Shown here piece after piece: positions 11,152 through 21,043 of a DNA stretch of 64,000 nt. This DNA is from Lotus japonicus (taxonomy: Eukaryota > Streptophyta > Magnoliopsida > Fabales > Fabaceae). Within the stretch, counting starts at the first letter, position 1. Each line of letters begins with the position of its first letter. The position numbers were made by a program, and so were the translations under genes. The stretch spans positions 45,622,066 through 45,686,065 of the forward strand of contig NC_080042.1 in assembly GCF_012489685.1 (NCBI RefSeq), read 5' to 3'. The notes below the pieces were generated by a model. It searched no databases and was not told the origin of the DNA. It was given only the letters and a program-made list of their open reading frames with translations.

Positions 11152-11505
11152 ATGGACAACGAAAAGGAATGAGGATCTATCAACATGCCACATATTTTGG
11201 ATTGGACCAACTATGATTACTGGAAGGCTCGTATGATTGCTTTTCTCAAGTCCATTGACAGCAAAACTTGGAAAGCGATTGTCAAAGGCTGGAAACATCT
11301 TGTGACAGCTAATAAAGAGGGTACCTCAACAACTGAGCTGAAACCTGAGGAGGAGTGGAATAAAGAAGTAGATGAGGAAGCTCTAGGAAATTCCAAGGCA
11401 CTGAATTCTATTTTTAATGGAGTTGACAATAATATGTTCCGACTTATCAACACTTGCACTGTGGCAAAAGATGCTTGGGAAATTCTCAAGGTAGCTCATG
11501 AAGGT
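11152..11505 (+). pseudogene. gag: Copia B gag, N-terminal part
   Basis: Starts MDNEKE and then hits an in-frame TGA (11170-11172). It continues in the same frame with LDWTNYDYWKARM, which corresponds to the plant copia gag start (a G-TNY-YWK-RM pattern), and a UBN2-type gag region including LINTCTVAKDAWEILK. The frame is cut at 11505 by insertion 3 and resumes at 18219 with SRVRMSRLQLLTTQFE. Canonical NYxxW capsid motifs are present; function is lost through the stop and the insertion. Confidence 0.85.
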
Positions 11506-13227
11506 TATAAGACCCTAATTTTATGATAACTATTATTTATTTTAAATAATTAATAGAGTATGGATTTTCAATGATTGATGATTTTCTTGATTGATATATA
11601 TGTTTTAATAAAAGATTGGGTTTCTTTTTATTAAAAATGGATTTAATTGATTGATTTCAGTTTTTTAAAAAGATAAGGGTTTTATCTTCTTTTTTTTAAA
11701 ACCTAAGAGATATGATAAGATTTAGTTTTCAAAAAAAAAAGATTGGGTTTTTTTAGAATATTACGTAATTTTGAATGATTTTTAGAGTGGTCGTAACGAC
11801 CTAATCTGAAGAAACGTCCTTCATAAGAGTTGTAGCACTCTCTGTTATCTAAATTCTCCCTTTGACTTCATGTCATTCTGACCTCTGTAGCTTGAGTTAT
11901 TCACGTTTTAGTGAGCAGAGGTCAAGCTGCCCTGTTTTTCACGATTTGCTGCAAGGGTTTGCATATTCCGAATTTTATCTTTAAATTCTAAAGGTTTGAG
12001 TTTGTTTTCACAAAATGGGGGTTTTATTTTATTTTAATTAAGAGATATTAATTGAATTGAGTTGGGCTTGGGTAGAAAAGTGTGAAAAACCCTAACCCAC
12101 TGTGTTGTAGCCGCCGGTGTTATGCAAGGGAGAGAGATGGGTTTTATTTTCTTTTCTCAAGCCAAAGAAGGGAAAAATAGAAAGGCAACCACATACTGTT
12201 TTCACGTAAAAAACTCCAGCAAAGAGAAGAGAGAGCTTTTGAGAGAAAAGAGAGAGGGAGAGAGATCGTGAAAGAGAAAGAGAGCAAGGGGAAGAAGAAG
12301 AAGCTTGTGAAGGAGATCAAGGGAGAAGAAGGGACTTAAGAAAGGAGCAGGGAGCAAGGACCATCTTCTACATTTTTCATATTTCCTTCCTCAAATCTTA
12401 GGCCAAGGTGAGGGCTTTTCTGGTCTTGGGTAGAGTCTAGGTTATGTGATGCATGTTTTGGTTTGAATGCATGAAAAGCTTTCTTGTGATGATGTTTTGT
12501 CATCTCTCTAGTATGTGAAACTTTGTATTGATCAAGTAGAGTCCTTTTGAACATGTTTAGGGCCAAGGTTCTGTTTTTACCTTCTCTTAAGGTTGATGCC
12601 ATGATCTATGAAATCCTTAGATGAAATCATGCTATACTTGATGAATATGTTTGGATCTAGGTGATAGTATATAACATGTGTTTTAGAATGAGTTATTTGA
12701 TGATAAATATGTTGAAAGCTTGCTGGATTTTTCATGTAATGAATGATTAAGCATGATAACAAGATTTGATGATACCTTAGTCATGGTGGCCGAAACCCTA
12801 GTTTGTTAGGGTTAGGCGCATGTGACTTTGTTTTGTCTATGGAGGCATGTGTTGATGTTAGTTGCTAGACTTTGTATTTGATGTGTGAAGAAGCGTGTTG
12901 CCATGAGTACTTGATTGAATGGATGATGCCTTGATCGAACCCTATTGGCTCTTTAGGGGTAGGCATGGACTAGGTTTACATGATGATAATTTATTTGATA
13001 ATTTTTCTACTCTGTGAGGAATGGGACAAAACCCTAAGCCCCTTGATGACCATGATAACTCATTAAGTTGCCTGTGTGTAATGATATTAGTAACTAAACC
13101 TAGAGATGTGAACTTCGCTTGCAAGTAGTGAATGTTATGGCTATAATGCTAGGGTATAGGCTATGGACCATGAGAACGATGGTGCCGTTAGAGACAAACG
13201 GTGACTGACACGCGAGGGAGTTTTTGT

Positions 13228-13330
13228 GGATTGACTGTGTGGTCTCCACGTGATAACCATGATTTAGTCATGGGATAAGGATTGACTGTGTGGTCTCCAC
13301 GTGGCTTGGGTTGACTGTGTGGTCCCCTTG
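13228..13330 (+). repeat. Three-copy minisatellite in the left LTR
   Basis: Units built on GATTGACTGTGTGGTCTC start at about 13228, 13279 and 13308. The right LTR has four such units (16074-16210), so the number changed after insertion. Confidence 0.8.
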
Positions 13331-13336
13331 TGTTGT

Positions 13337-13350
13337 TCATCTGCGGATGA
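13337..13350 (+). other. Conserved LTR stem-loop, insertion 3 left copy
   Basis: TCATC-TGCG-GATGA, a 5-bp stem with TGCG loop; identical at 16216-16229 in the right LTR. Confidence 0.6.
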
Positions 13351-13551
13351 TCGAGATTGGATCCAAGGTGTTGAGGTGGTTGTGTGAATGGTGAGGACGT
13401 TAGTCTAACTGAACATTAAGTTGCTAACTCTAGAGATGAGTACTTGAGACCGATAATGATCTTATGATTATTCTGTAATTGTTTTATCTGTGATTGATAC
13501 ATGGGAACTGACCCTCTATTATCAGTTATTTGTTTTGTTCTGGGGGGGCAG

Positions 13552-13683
13552 ATGACCTTGACAAAGAGTGTGGTGCGTTCTTGGGAGTTGATACTCTGTG
13601 ACGAGCCACTACCGGATGACGACTACACGTCTAATGAAGAGGAAGAAAATTTACTTTATTTTCGTTTGGATATTTTACTTTGA
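13552..13683 (+). pseudogene. Small acidic LTR-encoded frame, left LTR copy
   Basis: The ATG follows GGGGGGGCAG. The frame reads MTLTKSVVRSWELIL, then DEPLPDDDYT and a Glu run, and then changes into unrelated residues because of the deletion near 13655 that joined it to downstream LTR sequence. It stops at 13683. Confidence 0.5.
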
Positions 13684-13912
13684 TGTAATTTACTTTGATT
13701 CCAAACATATATTTCATACTACTTCAGATGGTCAATTGGAAAGTTTTGCGATGTCGATTATTTTCCGCGTTTTAAAAAGGTTAAGTTTCAAGAGTTTCGT
13801 AAAATTGAACGTTTGTCATTAATTAAGGGTTAATAATTGAATCGACGAAAATTATTTACGAAAATTGTATTATTTAGTTACTATGTGACACTCGATAAAT
13901 CGGGGCGTTACA

Positions 13913-14348
13913 TTGTGGTATCAGAGCTCCAGTTGAGAAACTAGAGCACTAAGGGTTTTGGGCACACGAGTTTTTGAACTCGTTTGTGTTTTGTTTTGGG
14001 TAGAAGTGATTTCTAGATTTCCGCGGTGAGATTTGGGTAGACTAGTTTTGCTAAGATGTTTGCTTGACTTGTGAGATTGTCTGGAGCATCATTGTCATGA
14101 TGCTCAACCCTTGGAGTCTTTAGACTCTGAAGTCTTATTTGATGTTTTGTGGACTGTGAACCTAGATGAGGAACTCGTGACGGTTGAAAGATACAACCAC
14201 GACACGATCCATCTAACACACAGTTGGCTTAGGCCATTAGCAAGTGACCCTTACGAAGTTCACCGTTGGCCAATTGCTGGAACTGCATTCAGAATCTGAT
14301 TGAAGAACCTAGAGTTTCGAGGGCGAAACTATTTTAAGGGGGTGGTAA
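13913..14348 (+). other. Interior of insertion 3: primer site, short unknown frame, purine tract
   Basis: The primer site TGGTATCAGAGC (13916-13927) matches the initiator tRNA-Met type. A 62-codon frame (14111-14299, starting MESLDSEVLFDVLW) resembles nothing I recognise. AAGGGGGTGG (14336-14345) precedes the right LTR. No zinc knuckle, protease or polymerase motif is present. Confidence 0.75.
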
Positions 14349-16488
14349 TATAAGACCCTAATTTTATGATTACTATTATTTATTTTAAATAAATAATAGA
14401 GTATGAATTTTCAATGATTGATGATTTTCTTGATTGATATGTATGTTTTAATTAAAGATTGGGTTTCTTTTTATTAAAAAGGGATTTAATTGACTGATTT
14501 CAGTTTTTTTAAAAGATAAGGGTTTTATGTTCTTTTTTTTTTAAACCTAAGAGATATGATAAGATTTAGTTTTTTTAAAAAAAAAAAAAGATTGGGTTTT
14601 TTGAGAATATTACGTGATTTTGAATGATTTTTAGAGTGGTCTTAACGACCTAATCTGAAGCAACTTCCTTCATACAAATTGTAGCTCTCTCTGTTATCTA
14701 AATTCTTCTTTGACTTCATGTCATTCCGACCTCTGTAGCTTGAGTTATTCACGTTTTAGTGAGCAGAGGTCAAGCTGCCCTGTTTTTCACAATTTGCTTC
14801 AAGGGTTTGCTTATTCCGAATTTTATCTTTAAAATTCTAAAGGCTTGGGTTTGTTTTTATAAAATGGGGTTTTATTTTATTTTAATTTAATTTAATTTAA
14901 TTAAGAGGTATTAATTGAATGGAGTTGGGCTTGGGTAGAAAATTATGAAAAACCCTAACCCATTGTGTTGTAGCCGCCGGCTTTATGCAAGGGAGAGAGA
15001 GAGGGGTTTTATTTTCTTTTCTCAAGCCAAGGAAGGGAAAAATAGAAAGACAACCACATACTGTTTTCACGTAAAAAAACTCCAGCAAAGAGAAAAGAGA
15101 GCTTTTGAGAGAAAAGAGAGAGGGAGAGAGATCGTGAAAGAGAAAGAGAGCAAGGGGAAGAAGAGGAAGCTTGTGAAGGTGATCAAGGGAGAAGAAGGGA
15201 CTAGAGCAAGGAGTAAGGAGCAAGGACCATCTTCTACATTTTTCATATTTTCTTCCTCAAATCTTAGGCCAAGGTGAGGGCTTTTCCGGTCTTGGGTAGA
15301 GTATAGGTTATGTGATGCATGTTTTGGTTTGAATGCATGAAAAGCTTTCTTGTGATGATGTTTTGTTATCTCTCTTGTATGTAGAGTCCTTTTGAACATG
15401 TTTAGGGCCAAGGTTCTGTTTTTACTTTCTCTTAAGGTTGATGCCATGATCTACTTAGATGAAATCATGCTATACTTGATGAATATGTTTGGATCTAGGT
15501 GATAGTCTATAACATGTGTTTTAGAATGAGTTATTTGATGATAAATATGTTGAAAGCTTGCTGGATTTTTCATGTATTGAATGATTAAGCATGATAACAA
15601 GATTTGATGATACCTTAGTCATGGTGGCCGAAACCCTAGTTTGTTAGGGTTAGGCGCATGTGACTTTCTTTTGTCTATGGAGGCATGTGTTGATGTTAGT
15701 TGCTGGACTTTGTATTTGATGTGTGAAGAAGCGTGTTGCCATGAGTACTTGATTGAATGGATGATGCCTTGGCCGATCCCTGTTGGGTCTTTATGGTTAG
15801 GCATGGACTAGGTTTACCTGATGATAATTTATTTGATAATTTTTCTACTCTCTGAGGAATGGGACAAAACCCTAAACCCCTTGATGACCATGATGTGCAT
15901 GATAACTCATTATGTTGCCTCTGTGTAGAGATATTAGTAACTAAACCTAGAGATGTGAACTTCGCTTGCAAGTAGTGAATGTTATGGCTATAGTGCTAGG
16001 GTATAGGCTATGAACCATGAGAGCGATGGTGCTGTTAGAGACAAACGGTGACTGACACGCGAGGGAGTTTTTGTGGATTGACTGTGTGGTCTCCACGTGA
16101 TAACCATGATTTAGTCATGGGATAAGGATTGACTGTGTGGCCTCCTTGAGAACTTGTGGATTGACTGTGTGGTCTCCACGTGGCTTGGGTTGACTGTGTG
16201 GTCCCCTTGGGTTGTTCATCTGCGGATGATCGAGATTGGATCCAAGGTGTTGAGGTGGTTGTGTGAATGGTGAGGACGTTAGTCTAACTGAACATTAAGT
16301 TGCTAACTCTAGAGATGAGTACTTGAGACCGATGTTGATCTTATGATTATTGTGTAATTGTTTTATCTGTGGTTGATGCATGGGAACTGACCCTCTATTA
16401 TCGGTTATTTGTTTTATTCTGGGGGGGGCAGATGACCTTGACAAAGATTGCGGTGCGTTCTTGGGAGCTGATACTCCGCGACGAGCCA

Positions 16489-17812
16489 TGTTGGTAAATC
16501 CGCAAGTGTACGAATCCACCCGGTTTTAAATATCGAACCACAGGGATTGTGAGTGACTAAATTCAGCTTAAGCCTTGAGTTTGAAGGTTTGTTTTGTTAA
16601 GATAAAGATACGTCGATGTAGCAAAGATATAATATAAGAAAAACAGAGATGGAAATGCTTTGGGTTCTTGTTCAACTATTCAATTCAAGTACATCATTCT
16701 AAGCACATGAACTCATGAATCTCTCCTTGATGATATAGCCTAGTTACTCAATTATTGATTCCTCACATAAGCAATTCTCTCATACTAAAAGCTAAGCCCA
16801 ATTCCTTGTGTACTTAGTCATTTATATGAGGTTTTAGATCATGCAAATTCAGGCCATAAAACCCCAACCCTTCCTCTATTCCCAGTAGCAAGCATAGAAG
16901 GGGTAATCCCAAATCGGTTCCCTAATTTATAGCAAACTTCCGTTCTGATTATAGAAAAAGCATAAAGCAAGCATGCATACAAGCTTAGATTGATATTCCG
17001 AAAATAAGATTCAAGGAGAGAAGAAGAACATGTGGGAAAGAACTTAAGATTATAACTCAAATATGAAAAATCTTACAAAGAAAACCAAAGCAATAGAAGA
17101 GAGATTGAGCCATGCTTGGCTAAGAACCTGAATTACAAGCTTGGAAGCCTTCTCTCACTCTCCAAGATGATCCTCTACCTCTGAATTTTACAAAGTATGA
17201 AAAGATACAAGAGAAAATGACTAGAATCATATTGATAGGCAAAATACACGAGTCTGGGCGCTCAGGCGCTAACTCAGAGCGCCTGAGCGCCAATTCCATG
17301 CTGAAAAGTGCCTCTGGAAGGAAATTGGCGCCTAGGCGCCAATTGAGCATTCCTAGGCGCCAATTCCAGAAACCTTGGAAAAAGTAATTGGCGCCTAGGC
17401 GCAATGGAGCACGCCTAGGCGCTCCAAGCTCGCTGGAAAGCCTTTTTATCTTCCTCTTAACTCCTCTTCAAGCCTCTTTAAGCCTTCCTTCAATTCCAAG
17501 CTTCTTGACCTTCCTTCTCCTTCAGTTTCAGACTTAAAATCCTAACCACAAAGCCAAGGAAATATCCAGAAGCTCCAAGAGTCTATTAGCAAAGAGAACC
17601 CTCAAATAAAATAAGAAAAGTTATGCAAGTCCTAAACTTACTTAAAATGCTAGAAAAGTCCCTATAAGACTACAAAATTACCAAAGCAAAGTAAAAACAC
17701 AAAGAAAGATAAAAATGCATGAGAATGCATGAAACACTATATGAGACTCAACCAAAAGACTCAAAAGTAACAAAGAAATGACCCTGAAAACAACACTTAA
17801 TACGGGTCATCA
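16489..17812 (-). mobile_element. Solo Athila-like LTR nested in the right LTR
   Basis: 1324-bp LTR; plus-strand view starts TGTTGGTAAATCC and ends CGGGTCATCA, flanked by AGCCA (16484-16488 and 17813-17817). The uninterrupted target can be read at 13590-13625. It resembles the LTR at 1391-2833 near both ends and has the same orientation. Between about 17255 and 17430 it carries palindromic units such as GGCGCCTAGGCGCC. No internal element sequence remains, so it arose by recombination between two LTRs. Confidence 0.93.
17255..17430. repeat. Cluster of GCGCCTAGGCGC palindromes in the solo LTR
   Basis: Several units (GGCGCTCAGGCGCT, GCGCCTGAGCGCC, GGCGCCTAGGCGCC and variants) fill this stretch, about 370-560 bases from the LTR start in element orientation. 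This is the equivalent place to the unrelated palindromes at 2215-2380. Confidence 0.85.
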
Positions 17813-18218
17813 AGCCACTACCGGATGACGACTACACGTCTGATGAAGAGGAAGAAGAGAAAAAGGAAGAGGCCAAGGAATAGGGTTGGGTTGAGAGTCA
17901 GTCATTTTCTTTTTGGGGTTGAGAGTACCGAGTTTGGGAAGCATTGAACCATTACTTTATTTTCATTTGGATATTTTACTTTGATGTAATTTACTTTGAC
18001 TCCAAACATACATTTCATACTATTTCAGATGGTCAATTGGAAAGTTTTGCGATGTCGATTATTTTCCGCGTTTTAAAAATGTGAAGTTTCAAGAAATTCG
18101 TAAAATTGAACGTTTGTCATTAATTAAGGGTTAATAATTGAATCAACGAAAATTATTTACGAAAATTGTATTATTTGGTTACTGTGTGACACTCGAGAAA
18201 TCGGGGCGTTACAAAGGT

Positions 18219-19300
18219 ACATCCAGAGTACGTATGTCCAGACTTCAGTTGCTCACTACACAATTTGAAAATCTTAGAATGAAGGAAGATGAGACTATTT
18301 CTGACTTCCATATGAGGGTAGGTGATTTGGCAAATGCATCATTTGCTCTTGGTGAGCAAATGTCTGAGGAGATGCTTGCTAGAAAGGTTTTGAGATCTCT
18401 CTGCCTAAGAAATATGATACGAAGGTCACTGCTATTGGAGAAGCTCAAGATATCAATAGCATCAAGGTAGATGAGCTTATTGGATCCTTGCAGACCTTTG
18501 AAATGTAATCAATGATAGATCTGATCAGAAAAACAAAAGCATAACCTTTGTGTCAAACACTGAAGATGATGACCAAAGTGAGAAAGATGCTGATGAGAAT
18601 ATTGCTGAAGGTATAGCTTTACTTGGGAGAAAATTTAACAAGGATGTTTGATAGGAGATCAAGACCAAACACTTCTGATAAGCGGACTGACACTACTAAA
18701 TTTTTTGTTAATTCTCACAGGGGCAGGGAAGAAGACAAAACAAGCAAGAGCAAGGGAGTTCAATGTCATGAGTGTGAAGGCTTTGGTCATATTATGGCAG
18801 AATCTCCAACCTATCTGAAGAAGCAGAGTAAAGGAATGGTGTCAACTTGGTCTGATGAAGACTCTGAAGAAGAAGATGAGACTCAAGTGGTAGGCTTCAC
18901 AGTGAAGTGCAGTTCTGATAATGAATCCAGTGATGATGACATCTTTGAGAAAGAGCTTGCTGAAACATAGAGGTTATTGTTCAACAAATGGAAAGAGACT
19001 TGCAGTCATGGTAAGAAGGTAGAAATGACCATAGTTGATCTTGAAGTTGACAAGAAGAGACTGAAAGACATGAACAATAATCTTCAAGAGGAGAATTCTG
19101 TGCTGAAATCAAGACTTGAAGGAATGATTAAGTCTGTGTGTATGCTAAACAAGTGCAGTGATGTATTACATTAAATACTGGAAACTGGAAAAACAGCTAA
19201 AGATATGAAAGGTGTAGGTTATGGTCAGGAACCCACATAAGAAGAAGGCAGTAAATCTGAGCACAAGTTTGTTCCCTCAGAGAAAAGAACAGAGTTCAAG
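18219..19300 (+). pseudogene. gag: Copia B gag, C-terminal part with damaged zinc knuckle
   Basis: Continues the gag after insertion 3 (RLQLLTTQFENLRMKEDE). It breaks into several frames and includes CHECEGFGHIMAESPT at about 18766, a CCHC knuckle whose last Cys is Ser. The following acidic and coiled segment (18841-19170) is typical of SIRE-type gag. Stops occur at about 18968 and 19172. Confidence 0.8.
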
Positions 19301-19963
19301 ATGTCCAACTGTATGTTCCAACAAGGGGTAAAACATGTGTATCCTCAGATACCTTATGTGTATCGCCAAATGAGGAGTGGAAAGAACTTAAGCTGGAGAT
19401 GTCACCATTGTGGTAGATTTGGGCATATAAGGCCTTATTGTTACAGATTATTTGGATTCCCCACACCAAGTAATAGATCTCATGTGAATAATCAATTTGA
19501 TCAAAGAAGACAGGAGTGGAAACCAAAAGGTGGTGTACATGCTCTCATTGCTCATACCTTTCTCAGGGTTTCTTCCAAAGAAGTCTGGTACTTTGATAGT
19601 GGATGTTCCAGGCATATGACAGGTGTGAAGACTCTGCTTTACAATGTGAAACCATGCACTACTAGTTTTGTCACTTTTGGGGATGTTGCCAAAGGAAAGA
19701 TCAGAGGATCTGGAAATCTTGTTAACTATGGGTCACCTGGACTGGATGATGTTCTTCTGGTAGAAGGTCTAACTGCAAATTTGATAAGCATTGGTCAATT
19801 ATGTGATTTAGATCTTGATGTTTCCTTCAACAAAATTGCGTGTAAGGTCACTGATAGCAATGTCTTCAAAATGTCTATCAACTGTCAAGGAGGAGGTTAT
19901 GTTATGACATCAAAAACTGGGTCATCTCAATCCCAAAGGCATGAAGATGATCGTTTCAACTGA
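19301..19963 (+). pseudogene. pol: Copia B second zinc finger and protease region
   Basis: 220-codon frame. A CHHCGRFGHIRPYC knuckle near residue 35 is followed by the aspartic-protease region with WYFDSGCSRHMTG near residue 95, so the catalytic Asp-Ser-Gly is kept. After LISIGQLCD the frame slips: the segment that should carry the integrase His-His-Cys-Cys site is shortened and shifted, so KLGHLN-like codons are read out of frame near 19915. Confidence 0.8.
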
Positions 19964-21043
19964 GGCCATCAGAGGACTGCCTAAACTGAAGATAAAAGAG
20001 GACATAATATGTGGTGAATGTCAAGTTGGTAAACAGACTAAGGCGTATCATAAAAAACTCCAGCAAGTACCTACATCCAGAACTCTTGAACTACTACACA
20101 TGGATCTCATGGGTCCAATTCAAGTGGAGAGCTTTGGAGGAAAGATGTATGCATTTGTTTGTGTTGATGACTTCTCTAGATACACTTGGATTAATTTTAT
20201 TGCAGAGAAATCAGGCACTTTCAGTGTATTTAAAGAGCTATATCAGCAAGTTTAGAGAGGAAAATGTCATGGTATTGTGAGGATTCGCAGTGATCATGGA
20301 AAGGAGTTTGAGAACAACAAGTTCTCGGAATATTGCTCAGGTGAATGCATTAATCATGAATTCTCAGCACCCATTACTCCTCAACAATTTGGTGTCATTG
20401 AAAGAAATAACAGAACCATTCAAGAATCTGCAAGGTCATGCTGCATGATCAGAAGCTGCCATTGCATTTCTGGGCTGAAGCTATGAATACTGCATGTTAC
20501 ATTCATAATAGGGTAAATATTCGTTCAGGCACCTCTTCTACTCTTTATGAGTTGTGGAAAGGAAATAAGCCAACAGTTAAGTACTTCCATGTGTTTGGAA
20601 GTAAGTGCTACATTCTGGCAGATCGTGAGCAGAGAAGGAAGCTAGATCCTAAAAGTGATGAAGGAATCTTTCTAGGATACTCAACTAACCACAGAGCTTA
20701 TAGAGTGTATAACTCTCGTTCCAGAACTATGATGGAGTCAATAAATGTTGTGATTGATGACAGTCTAGGAGAATTGAAGAGTTTTGAAGAGGATGAAGAT
20801 GATACATCTCCCCAGCCAGATGATAATAATCCAGATGTCTCTGACATACAGTCTAACAATGAGTCTGAAGACAACACTGAGAATCTGACTTCAGGGTGTA
20901 AAGAACCATCTATTAGGATTCAGAAGATCCATCCAAAGGAAAACGTCATTGGAGACTTGAATGAGGGTGTTACCACCAGATCCAGAGAAATTATTGCTAA
21001 TGGTTGTTTCATTTCCAAAATTGAACCCAAAAATATCAAATAA
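19941..21043 (+). pseudogene. pol: Copia B integrase, several frames
   Basis: CGECQVGKQ (end of the His-His-Cys-Cys finger) is followed by the core: HMDLMGP with the first acidic residue, RSDHGKEFEN with the second, and GVIERNNRT with the catalytic Glu. Breaks occur at the stop near 20253, at a frame change near 20440 and at TAA 21041-21043. The region after 20640 (DPKSDEGIFLGYS) is the C-terminal integrase extension that links to reverse transcriptase in copia elements. Confidence 0.82.

Larger units (their letters stand above)
11506..13912 (+). repeat. Left LTR of insertion 3
   Basis: 2407 bp, from TATAAGACCC to GGGGCGTTACA. Contains a candidate donor CCAAG|GTGAGGG (intron from 12408), a three-copy minisatellite (13228-13330), the conserved stem-loop (13337-13350), a GGGGGGGCAG acceptor (13542-13551) and a short acidic frame. 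It lacks about 100 bases near 13655 that the right LTR keeps, including the normal end of the acidic frame. Confidence 0.9.
16432..17883 (+). pseudogene. Small acidic LTR-encoded frame, right LTR copy, split by a solo LTR
   Basis: ATG at 16432 follows GGGGGGGCAG. The frame reads MTLTKIAVRSWELILRDEP up to the solo LTR at 16489. It resumes after the duplicated AGCCA with LPDDDYTSDEEEEE and ends KKEEAKE at a TAG (17881-17883). Without the inserted LTR and one duplication copy it is a continuous frame of about 40 codons. Confidence 0.55.
11506..18213 (+). mobile_element. Non-autonomous two-LTR element (insertion 3) with a 436-bp interior
   Basis: Two LTRs (11506-13912 and 14349-18213, the latter enlarged by a solo LTR) surround an interior of only 436 bases. 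Target duplication is AAGGT (11501-11505 and 18214-18218) in the gag of copia B. A TGGTATCAGAGC primer site (13916-13927) and a purine tract AAGGGGGTGG (14336-14345) are in place, but no gag or pol exists. This is a LARD/TRIM-like architecture dependent on proteins from another element. Both LTRs start TATAAGACCC instead of the usual TG. Confidence 0.9.
14349..18213 (+). repeat. Right LTR of insertion 3, split by a solo Athila-like LTR
   Basis: The LTR runs 14349-16488 and resumes at 17818-18213. It keeps the same TATAAGACCC start, donor (intron from 15274), four-copy minisatellite (16074-16210), stem-loop (16216-16229), acceptor and acidic frame as the left LTR. Without the insertion it is about 2.5 kb. 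Confidence 0.9.

Noticed and set aside
14897..15447. Several 90-130-codon frames in the right LTR of insertion 3 as genes
   Set aside because: Same purine-rich leader as the left LTR, open by composition only; the two LTRs do not conserve the frames.
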